From assembly GCA_003550345.1 (NCBI GenBank), contig PUJZ01000026.1, positions 19,371 to 83,370 of the forward strand: 64,000 bases of DNA. The letters are read 5' to 3'. The stretch is from Methanomassiliicoccaceae archaeon. Lineage in GTDB: Archaea; Thermoplasmatota; Thermoplasmata; Methanomassiliicoccales; Methanomethylophilaceae. This document shows, piece by piece, positions 25,827-35,133 of the stretch. The position numbers and the translations under genes were made by a program. The first letter of the stretch is position 1; each line of letters opens with the position of its first letter. The notes beneath the pieces were generated by a model, which saw nothing but the letters and a program-made list of their open reading frames with translations, ran no database searches and was not told the DNA's origin.

Positions 25827-26981
25827 CTAGGACCGCATGCGCTCCAAGGCCTCTTCGATGCGCTCCCGCGGCTGGGTGAGGGCTATCCTCACGAAGCCCT
25901 CGCCAGCATCGCCGAAGCCCACTCCCGGGGTGACGACTATGCCGTGCTCCAGCATCTTCTCGGTGAACTTCATCGAGTCCATGCCGCAGTCGAACCAAAC
26001 GTAGAATGTGGCCTTGGGCATGGGCACGTCGTAACCGAGCTCGCGCAGGCCGTTCACCAGCACTGTGCGCCTGTCCTCGTATATGGCCATGTTGCCACTT
26101 ATCTCCTTGGGCAGCTTCTTGCCCTCGTAGAGGCCGAGCGCGTCCGCCGCCGCCTTCTGGATGAACTTGGGGACACCGGAGTCGATCTGCGACTTGACCT
26201 TCTTGAGGCCAGCCACCAGCGTCTCGTCCCCCACCGCGTAGCCCACACGGTAGCCGGTCATGTTGAAGGTCTTCGACAGGGAGCCGAACTCGATCACGTC
26301 CCTGCCCGCCTCCAGCGCCGATGGCGCCATGTAATCGTCGAAGCACATCTCCGAGTAGGCGTTGTCGTAGCAGAATATGGTGCCGTTGTCGGAGCACCAT
26401 TCCATGACCCCTTTGAGGTAGCTCACGTCGCAGGTGGCGCCGGTGGGGTTGTTGGGGTAGTTGGCGTAGAGCATCTTGGCGTCCGTGGGGCACTCGTTAA
26501 CATCCAACAGGAAACCGTCCTCCACCCGCAGCGGCACCTTCACCGCCTCCGCGTCGGAGAGGAGGGCGGCGCCGTTGGCGTAGACCGGGTACGCGGGGTC
26601 GGGTGAGATCACCTTCTCCCCGGCGTTCACGAAGGCCTTGCAGATGTTGGCGATGGCCTCCTTGGAGCCGATGGTGACGCAGACCTCCTTGTCCGGGTCC
26701 ACGTCCACCGAGAACCTCTTCTTGTAGAAGTCGGCAACCGCCTGGCGCAGGTATTTCTCGCCGGCGCTGGACGAATAGGTGTGGTTCTCCTGGGGCACGG
26801 CCGCCTCCTGCATGGCCCTGATTATGGGCTCAGGCGTGGGGAGGTCGGGGTCCCCGATGCCGAAATCGATTATGTCCGCGCCCTCGGCGCGTTTCTTTGC
26901 TGTGAGCTCCTCCAGCTTGGCGAACAAGTAGGGGGGCAGCTTCTGCAGTCTGTCAGCGAAAACTATCTCCATTTCAATCAT
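25827..26981 (-). CDS. dapL: LL-diaminopimelate aminotransferase (DapL-type)
   Basis: 384 aa class I PLP aminotransferase. Motifs: DFGIGDPDLPTP, YSSSAGEKYLRQAVADFY, YPNNPTGA, CYDNAYSEMCFDDY, and the PLP-lysine SLSKTFNMTGYRVG. Start at 26981, where ATG overlaps the dapF TGA. Family membership alone would allow alanine or aspartate transamination. Its position at the end of a lysine operon that lacks dapD/dapE/dapC argues for direct conversion of tetrahydrodipicolinate to LL-diaminopimelate. Stop is TAG. Confidence 0.9.
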   Translation of the reverse strand: MIEMEIVFADRLQKLPPYLFAKLEELTAKKRAEGADIIDFGIGDPDLPTPEPIIRAMQEAAVPQENHTYSSSAGEKYLRQAVADFYKKRFSVDVDPDKEVCVTIGSKEAIANICKAFVNAGEKVISPDPAYPVYANGAALLSDAEAVKVPLRVEDGFLLDVNECPTDAKMLYANYPNNPTGATCDVSYLKGVMEWCSDNGTIFCYDNAYSEMCFDDYMAPSALEAGRDVIEFGSLSKTFNMTGYRVGYAVGDETLVAGLKKVKSQIDSGVPKFIQKAAADALGLYEGKKLPKEISGNMAIYEDRRTVLVNGLRELGYDVPMPKATFYVWFDCGMDSMKFTEKMLEHGIVVTPGVGFGDAGEGFVRIALTQPRERIEEALERMRS

Positions 26982-27811
26982 TCCTCCATGTACTCTCCGG
27001 TGAAGACCAGCTCGGCGGGGCCGGACATCTTGACATTGTCCAGCTCCTCGCTGACCGTTATCTCCAGCTTCCCTCCTGGCAGCCGGACCTCCACCGGCTC
27101 GCCGAAGGGGACCAGGCGGTTCAGGGCCGCCGCCACCGTGGCGGCGCAGGCGCCCGTCCCGCAGGCCAGGGTCCATGCGGACCCGCGCTCGTACACTTTC
27201 ACGTCCAGCGCGCCCCCGTCCACGGAGACGAACTCGACGTTGGTGCGGCGAGGGTAGAAGGGGTGGCGCTCCAGCTTGGGGCCGAGCTCCGCCATCTCCT
27301 CGTCGCTGAACTCATCGAATGTGACCAGATGGGGGTTCCCCATCGACACCGCGGTGGCGGTGATGCGGCGGCCGTCGGCCTCGATGACGCCGTTGACGAA
27401 CTCGCCGTCATGGTCTATGGGCACGCTCCTGCCGTCAAGCACCGGGGCGCCCATGTCGACCTCCAGCATCGCCGCCTTGCCCTCCTCGGCATGGACGCCG
27501 ATCTCCAGCACCCCGGCGAGGGTGTCTATGGACATGCGTTCCTTGCGCACCCTGCCGCCGTCGTACAGATGCTTGGCCACGCAGCGGATGCCGTTGCCGC
27601 ACATCTCCGCCTCGGAGCCGTCGGCGTTCATCACCCGCATGCGGGCGTCCGCTTGCGGCGACGAGGACACGTAGAGGACGCCGTCGGCGCCGATGCCGAA
27701 GGCCCGGTCGCAGGCCAGGCGCACGAAGCCCTCGTCCTTGGGGAGGGCATCGTCGAAATCCTCCACCAGTATGAAGTCGTTGCCGATGCCCTGGTACTTC
27801 CAGAACCTCAT
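26978..27811 (-). CDS. dapF: Diaminopimelate epimerase
   Basis: 277 aa. Cofactor-independent racemase converting LL- to meso-diaminopimelate. The two catalytic cysteines are in GNGIRCVAK and ACGTGACAA, and the N-terminal FWKYQGIGNDFILVED is a family hallmark. Start ATG 27811 overlaps the lysA stop (ATGA); the gene overlaps dapL by 4 bp at the other end. Sixth gene of the lysine operon. Confidence 0.96.
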   Translation of the reverse strand: MRFWKYQGIGNDFILVEDFDDALPKDEGFVRLACDRAFGIGADGVLYVSSSPQADARMRVMNADGSEAEMCGNGIRCVAKHLYDGGRVRKERMSIDTLAGVLEIGVHAEEGKAAMLEVDMGAPVLDGRSVPIDHDGEFVNGVIEADGRRITATAVSMGNPHLVTFDEFSDEEMAELGPKLERHPFYPRRTNVEFVSVDGGALDVKVYERGSAWTLACGTGACAATVAAALNRLVPFGEPVEVRLPGGKLEITVSEELDNVKMSGPAELVFTGEYMEE

Positions 27812-29067
27812 CGCATCAGCCTCTCCGGTACCACCTGATGGCGCCATATGTCCTCCAGGTCCTCCTTCTCGCGGATGAGCTCCGCCTCGCCCTCGTTGAC
27901 CAGCACCTCGCGGCAGCGGGGACGGCTGTTGTATTGGCTGCTCATCACGAAGCCATAGGCGCCGGTGTCGTATACCGCCACCAGGTCGCCCTCCTCGGGC
28001 TCGGGGAGGACGCGGTCGCGGGCGAGGAAGTCGCCCGACTCGCAGATGGGGCCCACCACGTCGTAGCGCGCCTCGCAGGCCTTGTTGAACTTGTTGGCTA
28101 TCGCCACGTGGTGGTAGGCGTCATAGAAGGACGGCCGCAGCAGGGTGTTGAATCCGGCGTCCACGCCGATGAAGCTCTTCTGCTCCGTTCGCTTAACGTC
28201 CACGCAGCGGGTGAGCAGGACGGTGCTGTCGCAGACCACGTACCTCCCCGGCTCCACCGCCAGCCTCTTGATCTTGCTGTCGCCCAGGACCATGGCGGTG
28301 AGCTGGGCGGCCAGCTCCTCCACGTCCATCTCCGGCTCGTTGGGGCGGTAGGGTATGCCGATGCCGCCCCCCATGTCCAGGAACTCCAGCTCCAGGCCGA
28401 GCTCGTCCTCCAGGTCCTCGACAACCTGCAGCAGTATCCCCACCAGGTCGATGAAGGGCTCCACCGACTGGCCGCCGGAGCCGATGTGGGCGTGCAGGCC
28501 CCGGGGCCTGAAGCCCAGGTCCATGGCCTCGCGGAAGGCGTCCACTATCTCCTCGATGGGGATGCCGAACTTGGAGCCCTTGGCCCCGGTTATGACCTTC
28601 TGATGGTGCCCAGAGCCCACGCCGGGGGTGACCCGGAAGGAGAGGGGCACGTCCACCGAGATCGCCGCCAGGCGGCGCAGCTCGGAGAAGGAGTCGATGT
28701 TTATGGGCACACCGGCGTCCACCAGGCCCTCCAGCTCCTCATCGCTCACGTTCACTCCGGTGTACAGTATCCGGTCGGGCGAGAATCCAGCCTTGATGCA
28801 GGTGAGGACCTCGCCCAGGGACACCGCGTCGATGCAGGCGCCCTCCTGCTCCAATATGCGGAGCAGGGCGATGTTGCTGTTCGCCTTGCAGGCGTAGTGT
28901 ATGTCGGTCGGCATATGGGCGTTGAAGGCGCCATGGATGCGCCGGTAGTTGTCGCGCAGCCGCTGCTCGTCGGTGACGTACACCGGGGTGCCGAACCTGT
29001 CCGCTATCTCGCTGGCGGCCATGCCGCCGATGATCATCTCGCCGTTCTCTGATTGGAAGTCCCTCAT
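27808..29067 (-). CDS. lysA: Diaminopimelate decarboxylase
   Basis: 419 aa PLP enzyme that makes L-lysine from meso-diaminopimelate. The PLP lysine is K61 in HYACKANSN. HIGSGGQ, LDMGGGIGIPY, EPGRYVV, and GPICESGDFLARDR with the Cys that completes the neighbouring active site all match. Overlaps ask and dapF by 4 bp each. Confidence 0.96.
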   Translation of the reverse strand: MRDFQSENGEMIIGGMAASEIADRFGTPVYVTDEQRLRDNYRRIHGAFNAHMPTDIHYACKANSNIALLRILEQEGACIDAVSLGEVLTCIKAGFSPDRILYTGVNVSDEELEGLVDAGVPINIDSFSELRRLAAISVDVPLSFRVTPGVGSGHHQKVITGAKGSKFGIPIEEIVDAFREAMDLGFRPRGLHAHIGSGGQSVEPFIDLVGILLQVVEDLEDELGLELEFLDMGGGIGIPYRPNEPEMDVEELAAQLTAMVLGDSKIKRLAVEPGRYVVCDSTVLLTRCVDVKRTEQKSFIGVDAGFNTLLRPSFYDAYHHVAIANKFNKACEARYDVVGPICESGDFLARDRVLPEPEEGDLVAVYDTGAYGFVMSSQYNSRPRCREVLVNEGEAELIREKEDLEDIWRHQVVPERLMR

Positions 29068-30425
29068 TGCAGATCACCGATGAATCCCTCGTGGAGGGCC
29101 CTGACCACCGCGGTGGCGCGGTCCATCGAGACCACGAAGTTCAGCGACACCGTGGAGGCGCCCTCCGATATGAGCTCGACATTGGCGTTGGCGTCCCTCA
29201 CCTTGCTGAATATCTCCGCCGATGCGCCGCAGCGGTCCAGAAGGTTGTCGCCCACCGCGCAAATCAAGCACATGTTGCTCTTCACGTCTATCCTCTCTAT
29301 CTCGTCACCCTCAAGGCGGTTGAGGTTCCGCAGCACATCCTTGACATCGTTGTTGTGTATAAGGAAGGCGATGGTGGATAGGGAGGTGGATATCGCGTAC
29401 ACGATCACATTGGCATCGCCGATGCGGTCGATGATGCTGGCCACCATCCGTGGCCGATAGGCTATCTCCGAGGAGTTGACAGTTATGATGGAGAGGTCGG
29501 TCTTCACCGCCACCGAGCGCAGCAGCTCGTCCTGCGGGGCGCGCAGATGGTGTATGATTGTGCCCTCCCCTCGGGGGTTGAAAGAGTTCTTCACACGCAC
29601 CGGGATGTGCTTGCGCCGCACCGGCTCGATGGTCCGCGGGTGCAGCACCTTGGCGCCGAAGTAGGCCAGCTCGGCCGCCTCGGAGAAGTTCATCTCGTCG
29701 ATGGTCTTGGCGCCGTCGACGATGCGGGGGTCGGCGGTCATGAAGCCGTCCACGTCCGTCCAGATCTCCAGGAAGTCGGCGTCGATTGCGTGGGCGATAA
29801 CCGCCGCCGAGTAGTCGGAGCCGCCGCGCCCGAATGTCATGGGCTTGCCGTTGCCGTTCTTGCCGTAGAATCCGGTTATCACCGGCACCTTGCCGTTCTC
29901 CAGCAGCGGCCGCAGCGTATAGGAAAGGTCGCGGCTGGTGAGGTCTAGGTCGGCGAAGCCGGCCCCCGGGCATCCGACCGCGTGGATCCCCGCCTCCTCC
30001 GAGCAGAGGGGCACCGAGTCCAGGCCCGCCTCGCGCAGCACATAGGACATGGTGACCGCCGACAGCCTCTCCCCCTGGGACGAGATGTTGTCGTTGAAAT
30101 AGGGGTCGCTGCGCACCTCAGTGTCCTCCAGAAGCTCCTTCAGGGCCTGGAGGCGGATGTCGAGCACCCCCAGGTACTCCTCCAGCAGCGCCTCGGACAG
30201 GACATCCTGGGCGGCCCCGGAGTGCTTCTGCCGCAGGCTGGCGATAACCTCGTCGGCGTTGCTCTCGCCGCTGTCGAGGAAGCTTATCAAATAATTGGTC
30301 ACCCCGGACATCGCCGACACGACCACCACTTTGGATCCCTCGCCGCCGCTCACGATCTCAGCGGCGCGGCGGAAGCCCTCGGCCGAGCCGACGGAGGTGC
30401 CGCCGAACTTCATCACCGTAATCAT
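29064..30425 (-). CDS. Aspartate kinase
   Basis: 453 aa, monofunctional. Catalytic motifs VMKFGGTSVGSAEGF, SSQGERLSA, GFYGKNGNGKPMTFGRGGSD (20 residues), and EIWTDVDGFMTADPR are intact. About 150 C-terminal residues form two ACT domains (SIITVNSSEI..., LICAVGDNLL...), the usual site of lysine/threonine feedback. ATG at 30425 overlaps the dapB stop. No asd (aspartate-semialdehyde dehydrogenase) lies in the operon, so the next step is encoded elsewhere. Confidence 0.95.
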   Translation of the reverse strand: MITVMKFGGTSVGSAEGFRRAAEIVSGGEGSKVVVVSAMSGVTNYLISFLDSGESNADEVIASLRQKHSGAAQDVLSEALLEEYLGVLDIRLQALKELLEDTEVRSDPYFNDNISSQGERLSAVTMSYVLREAGLDSVPLCSEEAGIHAVGCPGAGFADLDLTSRDLSYTLRPLLENGKVPVITGFYGKNGNGKPMTFGRGGSDYSAAVIAHAIDADFLEIWTDVDGFMTADPRIVDGAKTIDEMNFSEAAELAYFGAKVLHPRTIEPVRRKHIPVRVKNSFNPRGEGTIIHHLRAPQDELLRSVAVKTDLSIITVNSSEIAYRPRMVASIIDRIGDANVIVYAISTSLSTIAFLIHNNDVKDVLRNLNRLEGDEIERIDVKSNMCLICAVGDNLLDRCGASAEIFSKVRDANANVELISEGASTVSLNFVVSMDRATAVVRALHEGFIGDLQ

Positions 30426-31201
30426 AGGCCCAGCACCTCGTGCATCTGATGGATCCTTCCTTCGCCCCTCTCCGCTATCCACTTGATGGATGCTATGCAT
30501 CCGCGGGCGAACGCCTCGCGGGAGATGGCGCGATGAGTTATCTCCAGGCGCTCCATGTTGCCGGCGATGATCAGGGTGTGCTCGCCGACGATGTCGCCCG
30601 CCCGCACCGCATGGACGCCTATCTCATTGCCGCGCGGGCCGCTGATCCCTTCGCGACCGTGCACCGCGGCGCCCACATCGGCGCCGCGCTGCACCGCCTC
30701 GATGGCCTTGACGGCGGTGCCGGAGGGGGCGTCCTTCTTCTGGTTGTGATGCATCTCCACGATCTCGAAGTCGTAATCGGGCAGCGCCGAGGCCAGCATC
30801 TCGCAGGCCTTCCAGAACACGTTGACGCCCAGGGCGAAGTTGGCCGAGAACAGCACCGGCGCGCCGTGGGCGGCCGCCTCCTCGGCCAGCCTCCTCACGG
30901 TCTCCTCCGGCACGGCGGTGGTTCCTACCACCATCGCCGTCCCCGTCGCCGGGACCTTGGTCACGTTCTCGGCGGCCGCCGTCGGCGAGGTCAGGTCAAC
31001 GTACACGTCCGCGCCCTCGAGCCTGCCCTCCAGCTCATCGGGGCCGAAGGCGAAGATGCCAGGATGCAGCTCCTTGCCCACATTGCCCCCGGAGGCGGAC
31101 ACCATCGCCCCGGCCAGCTCTAGCTCTGGATCGGCCAGGACATGCTCGCAGACCAGCCTGCCGAGCTTGCCGGTGGCCCCTCCTACCACCACTCTGATCA
31201 T
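30422..31201 (-). CDS. dapB: 4-hydroxy-tetrahydrodipicolinate reductase
   Basis: 259 aa. N-terminal NAD(P)H-binding VVVGGATGKLGRLV, mid-protein VVGTTAVPEETV, and the active-site block EIVEMHHNQKKDAPSGTAVK with the catalytic His pair and the Lys/SGTA motif. Reduces the DapA product to tetrahydrodipicolinate. Lies 10 bp after dapA and overlaps ask by 4 bp. Confidence 0.96.
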   Translation of the reverse strand: MIRVVVGGATGKLGRLVCEHVLADPELELAGAMVSASGGNVGKELHPGIFAFGPDELEGRLEGADVYVDLTSPTAAAENVTKVPATGTAMVVGTTAVPEETVRRLAEEAAAHGAPVLFSANFALGVNVFWKACEMLASALPDYDFEIVEMHHNQKKDAPSGTAVKAIEAVQRGADVGAAVHGREGISGPRGNEIGVHAVRAGDIVGEHTLIIAGNMERLEITHRAISREAFARGCIASIKWIAERGEGRIHQMHEVLGL

Positions 31202-31211
31202 TCTACCACGC

Positions 31212-32084
31212 TCAGAGTATCCCCACGGAGGCCATGGTATCCTTCAACAGCTTCTCGTTCTGCTTGCCCATGTCCGAGAGGGGCATGCGCAGGGCCCCAG
31301 CCGGTTGCCCTATCATCCGCATCGCCGCCTTCACCGGAATGGGGTTGGGCTCGAGGAAAAGGGCGCCGAACAGGGGCATCAGCCGGAAGTGCATGTCCCG
31401 GGCGGAGTCGAAGTCGCCCTTGAGGGCGGCGTTGACCATCTGCATCATCTGCTTGGGGGCGCAGTTGGATGTAACCGATATGACCCCGTCCCCTCCCAGC
31501 GCCATCATGGCGAAGGTGAGCGGGTCCTCCCCGGAGAGCAGGCTGAAGCCTTCGGGGCGCTCCGCCAGTATGGACATCACCTGCACCATGTCGCCGCTGG
31601 CCTCCTTCATGCCCACTATGTTGGGCAGCTCGGCCAGGCGCAGGGTGGTTTCGGCCAGCATGTTGCTGCCGGTGCGGCTGGGGACGTTGTAGAGTATGAT
31701 GGGCAGGTCGCAGGCCTCGCTTATGGCCTTGAAATGCTGGTATATGCCCTCCTGGGTGGGCTTGTTGTAGTACGGTGACACGGAGAGGCTGTAGTCCGCG
31801 CCCATGTCGGCCGACCTCACGCTGAGGTCGATGGCCTCCTGGGTGGAGTTGCTCCCCGTGCCCGCGATTACCTTGGCCCTCTTGGCCTGGTCGATGACTA
31901 TCTCGATCACCCTCAGGTGCTCGGCGTGGTTGAGCGTGGCCGACTCCCCGGTGGAGCCGCAGGCCACGATGGCGTCGATGCCCATGGACTCCTGGAAGTC
32001 CACCAGGTCCCTGAGGCCCTGCTCGTCTATGTCTCCGTTCCTCTCAAAGGGTGTTATCAGTGCCGTGGCCGTTCCCTTGAACAT
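31212..32084 (-). CDS. dapA: 4-hydroxy-tetrahydrodipicolinate synthase
   Basis: 290 aa class I aldolase. KGTATALITPF, VACGSTGESATLNH, SVSPYYNKPTQEG, YNVPSRTG and the Schiff-base Lys in GMKEASGDM are present. Two ATGs are possible: 32093 (overlapping the regulator's end) and 32084; the latter is better spaced from GGAG and gives the usual M-F-K-G-T start. Follows the Lrp-family gene directly. Confidence 0.95.
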   Translation of the reverse strand: MFKGTATALITPFERNGDIDEQGLRDLVDFQESMGIDAIVACGSTGESATLNHAEHLRVIEIVIDQAKRAKVIAGTGSNSTQEAIDLSVRSADMGADYSLSVSPYYNKPTQEGIYQHFKAISEACDLPIILYNVPSRTGSNMLAETTLRLAELPNIVGMKEASGDMVQVMSILAERPEGFSLLSGEDPLTFAMMALGGDGVISVTSNCAPKQMMQMVNAALKGDFDSARDMHFRLMPLFGALFLEPNPIPVKAAMRMIGQPAGALRMPLSDMGKQNEKLLKDTMASVGIL

Positions 32085-32085
32085 G

Positions 32086-32508
32086 TCACTCATCTCCGAA
32101 ATGCTCCTTCAGTATCAATCTGGTACGCGTCGAGAGCACGCTGTCGTAATGGCGCACCCTCTCAATTATCTCGTTCAGCTGCGGCGAGGACTCCACGTCC
32201 ACTATCGCCACTATGTCCTGGTCGCCGGTGACCTCGAAGACCTCGTTGACGCCTTCGTAGTTGATCAGCTCCTCGGCTATTTTGTCGCAGTCGGCGTTGA
32301 CGTCGATGCGGATCTCCAGCAATGCCTTGACGTTCTTGCTGCTGGTCTTGATGGTGAATCCCTTTATCACATCTTCGTCGACCATCCTGCGGACGCGGCT
32401 GCGTATCGTGCCCTCTGAGACCTTAAGGTTCTGGGCTATCTCCACGAAGGGCTTCCTCGAGTCCTTCCTCAATATCTCGATGATCTTGGCGTCCAAACGG
32501 TCGATCAT
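32086..32508 (-). CDS. Lrp/AsnC-family transcriptional regulator
   Basis: 140 aa. Winged HTH (MIDRLDAKIIEILRKDSRKP start, then EIAQNLKVSEGTIRSRVRRM) followed by an RAM ligand-binding domain (VTGDQDIVAIVDV). First gene of the lysine operon, so it likely autoregulates and senses lysine, as the Sulfolobus LysM does. Start at ATG 32508; a GTG four codons earlier is the alternative. Confidence 0.92.
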   Translation of the reverse strand: MIDRLDAKIIEILRKDSRKPFVEIAQNLKVSEGTIRSRVRRMVDEDVIKGFTIKTSSKNVKALLEIRIDVNADCDKIAEELINYEGVNEVFEVTGDQDIVAIVDVESSPQLNEIIERVRHYDSVLSTRTRLILKEHFGDE

Positions 32509-32562
32509 ATGGATCTTCACTCTCCATACTGACAGATTTCGTATTATTTTTGTTGAGAACAG

Positions 32563-32577
32563 TAGAAGTGTATATAA
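32563..32577 (-). promoter_or_regulatory. TATA-like box for the lysine operon
   Basis: The minus strand reads ATTATTATATACAC here, about 60 bp before the Lrp ATG, leaving a leader of about 30-35 nt. The AT-rich region around 32540-32620 is a plausible site for autoregulation by Lrp. Confidence 0.55.
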
Positions 32578-32662
32578 TAATTGCCTATTTCATCCGCTCG
32601 GCCAACGAAATCAGAAGGAGAGGGGATTCAGGCAACGCTGAGCCGCAGCGGCTGCATCATTC

Positions 32663-32676
32663 TTTAGTATTAATAT
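32663..32676 (+). promoter_or_regulatory. TATA-like box for copA
   Basis: TAGTATTAATATATTG lies about 25 bp before the ATG at 32695, so the mRNA is probably leaderless. It is divergent from the lysine operon. Confidence 0.55.
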
Positions 32677-32694
32677 ATTGTTGGATGTAAGCCC

Positions 32695-35133
32695 ATGAAG
32701 GAGGGTGCAGCGTCTCAGACGGTCAGGATTCCCGTATCCGGTATGAAATGCGTGGTCTGCGCCGGCGCGGTGGAGGAAGGGCTGGAGGCCCTTCCCGGCG
32801 TCAATGAGGCGTCGGTCAATCTGGGCAACGACACCGTCACCGTCCGCCATGACGGCAGCGTCCCCGTGGAGGAGATGGAGAAGGCGATTAGGGCGGCGGG
32901 TTTCGACACCGCCTGGACCCGTTTGCGCCTGACCGTGGAGGGGATGGAGTGCGCCTCCTGCGTCCAAGGCCTGGAGTCCAGCCTCCTCTCCAAGGAGGGC
33001 ATGCGCTCCGCCTCCGCCAATCTAGCCACCGGCACCCTGGTTGCTGAGTTCGACGGCGGCCTGCTCGACCGGGAGCGCATAGAGTCCATGGTGCGCGCCG
33101 CCGGCCTCTCCGTGGCCGAGTCGGAGGCTGAGGACCACCACGCCCTCGAGATGAGGGAGCAGAGGAGGCTGATCGCCATCGCCGCCGCCCTCGGACTCCC
33201 GGTGTTCGTTCTGAGCATGCTCTTCGGCATGACCGACGTCACCTTGGGCCTGGAGGCGTGGATGCGCAACCTCCTGCTGTTCGCGCTCACCACCCCGGTG
33301 CAGCTCTACTGCGGCCGCCAGTTCTACGTGGGAACATTGGCCGCCCTGCGCGCCCGCCGCGCCAACATGGACACCCTCATCGCCATGGGGACCACCTCAG
33401 CCTACGTTTACAGCAGCGCCGTAACCTTCCTGCCGTGGTACTTCCCCGATGCCCACGTCTACTTCGAATCATCGGCGATGATCATACTCCTGATACTGGT
33501 GGGCAAGTATCTGGAGATGTTCGCCCGTCACGGGACCACCGAGGCCATCAGGCGGCTGATGGACCTGCAGCCCCGCAGCGCCACTGTGCTGCGGGACGGC
33601 AAGGAGGCCCTGGTGTCGGTGGACGAGCTGGAGATTGGAGACCTGGTGGTGGTCCGCCCTGGCGGCCAGGTCCCGGCGGACGGGCTGGTCGTCGAGGGCA
33701 GCAGCGCTGTGGACGAGTCGATGGTAACGGGGGAGAGCATGCCCGCCGTCAAGGTACAGGGGGACGAGGTCATCGGCGGCACCATGAATCAGAACGGCAC
33801 CGTCACGGTGAGGGTTACCCGCCTCGGAAAGGACACGGTGCTGTCGCAGATCGTGCGCATGGTGGAGGACGCCCAGGCGTCCAAGGCCCCGATACAGCGC
33901 ATCGCCGACAACGTCTCCGCCTACTTCGTGCCGGTGGTCATAGTGGTGGCGCTGTTCACATTCGCGTTCTGGTACCTTTTCGGCCACGGCGCCTACGGCG
34001 CCGAGGAGGCGAGGTTCGCCTTCGCCCTCACGGTCTTCATCACGGTGCTGGTCATATCATGCCCCTGCGCCCTCGGCTTGGCCACGCCCACCGCGATAAT
34101 GGTGGGCACCGGCAAGGGGGCGGAGTACGGCATCCTCATCCGCAACGGGAGCTCGCTGGAGAGGGCGGGGAAGCTGCGGCTCATGGCCTTCGACAAGACC
34201 GGGACGCTCACCGAGGGGAGGCCGGAGGTCACCGACGTCATCGCCTACGGGGAAGATGACGTGCTGGGGATCTCCGCCAGCGGGGAGTCTAGGTCGGAGC
34301 ACCCCATCGCCGCCGCCGTGCTCGCCCGCCACCGCGAGGAGAGGGGCGAGCCCCTGCCGCCTGAGGACTTCAGCGCCGAGCCCGGCCGCGGACTCCGCTT
34401 CTCCCTCGGGGGAAGGGGTTTCGTGCTCGGGACCATATCGATGATGCGGGGTAGGGAGGGCGAGGCCCGCGCCGCCGAGGACATGGCGCGGCTGGCATCG
34501 CTGGGCAGGACGCCGATAGCACTCGCGGACGACAAGACCGTGCTTGGCGTCATCGCCGTCGCCGACCCGGTGAAGGAGGGCGCCGCCGAGGCCATCGCCG
34601 ACCTCAAGGAGATGGGGGTGGAGACGGTGATGGTGACCGGCGACCGCCGCGAGGCCGCCGAGGCCATCGCCGCCGAGTTGGGGATATCCCGGGTGATGGC
34701 AGAGGTCCTTCCCGGCGACAAGGCGGAGGCGGTAAAGGCCCTGGCTGCCGAAGGCACGACCGCCATGGTGGGGGACGGCATCAATGACGCACCGGCGCTG
34801 GCGGCGGCGGACGTGGGCATCGCCATGGGGAGCGGCACCGATGTGGCCATCGAGACCGCCGACATCGTCCTGATCCGTGACGACGTGCGGGACGTGGCCG
34901 CCTCCATGCGCCTGTCCAGGCGCACGCTGTCGAAGATATATCAGAACCTGTTCTTCGCTTTCATCTACAATGTCACCTGCATACCCCTGGCGGCGGGTGT
35001 GCTCTACCCCTCGGCGGGCATCCTGCTGCCGCCGATGGCGGCTGCGGCGGCGATGGCCTTGAGCAACGTCTCGGTGGTGAGCAACGCGCTCCTGCTCAAA
35101 CGCTACGTCCCGGAGACGAAGCGGAGCGCTTGA
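32695..35133 (+). CDS. copA: Copper-translocating P1B-type ATPase with two HMA domains
   Basis: 812 aa. Two N-terminal heavy-metal-binding domains carry GMKCVVC and GMECASC, both with CxxC. The membrane metal site is C456-P-C458, the phosphorylation site is D500 in DKTGTLTEG, and MVTGDRREAA and GDGINDAPAL follow. About eight membrane helices, with the late helix motifs YNVTCIPLAAG and MALSNVSVVSNALLLKR typical of Cu(I) exporters (P1B-1). No CopZ or CsoR/CopR neighbour is visible. The C-terminus overlaps the convergent AGT-EndoV gene by 38 bp. Confidence 0.94.
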   Translation: MKEGAASQTVRIPVSGMKCVVCAGAVEEGLEALPGVNEASVNLGNDTVTVRHDGSVPVEEMEKAIRAAGFDTAWTRLRLTVEGMECASCVQGLESSLLSKEGMRSASANLATGTLVAEFDGGLLDRERIESMVRAAGLSVAESEAEDHHALEMREQRRLIAIAAALGLPVFVLSMLFGMTDVTLGLEAWMRNLLLFALTTPVQLYCGRQFYVGTLAALRARRANMDTLIAMGTTSAYVYSSAVTFLPWYFPDAHVYFESSAMIILLILVGKYLEMFARHGTTEAIRRLMDLQPRSATVLRDGKEALVSVDELEIGDLVVVRPGGQVPADGLVVEGSSAVDESMVTGESMPAVKVQGDEVIGGTMNQNGTVTVRVTRLGKDTVLSQIVRMVEDAQASKAPIQRIADNVSAYFVPVVIVVALFTFAFWYLFGHGAYGAEEARFAFALTVFITVLVISCPCALGLATPTAIMVGTGKGAEYGILIRNGSSLERAGKLRLMAFDKTGTLTEGRPEVTDVIAYGEDDVLGISASGESRSEHPIAAAVLARHREERGEPLPPEDFSAEPGRGLRFSLGGRGFVLGTISMMRGREGEARAAEDMARLASLGRTPIALADDKTVLGVIAVADPVKEGAAEAIADLKEMGVETVMVTGDRREAAEAIAAELGISRVMAEVLPGDKAEAVKALAAEGTTAMVGDGINDAPALAAADVGIAMGSGTDVAIETADIVLIRDDVRDVAASMRLSRRTLSKIYQNLFFAFIYNVTCIPLAAGVLYPSAGILLPPMAAAAAMALSNVSVVSNALLLKRYVPETKRSA

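Noticed and set aside
27838..29052. 404-codon frame antisense to lysA
   Set aside because: Antisense shadow; lysA has all catalytic motifs and operon overlaps.
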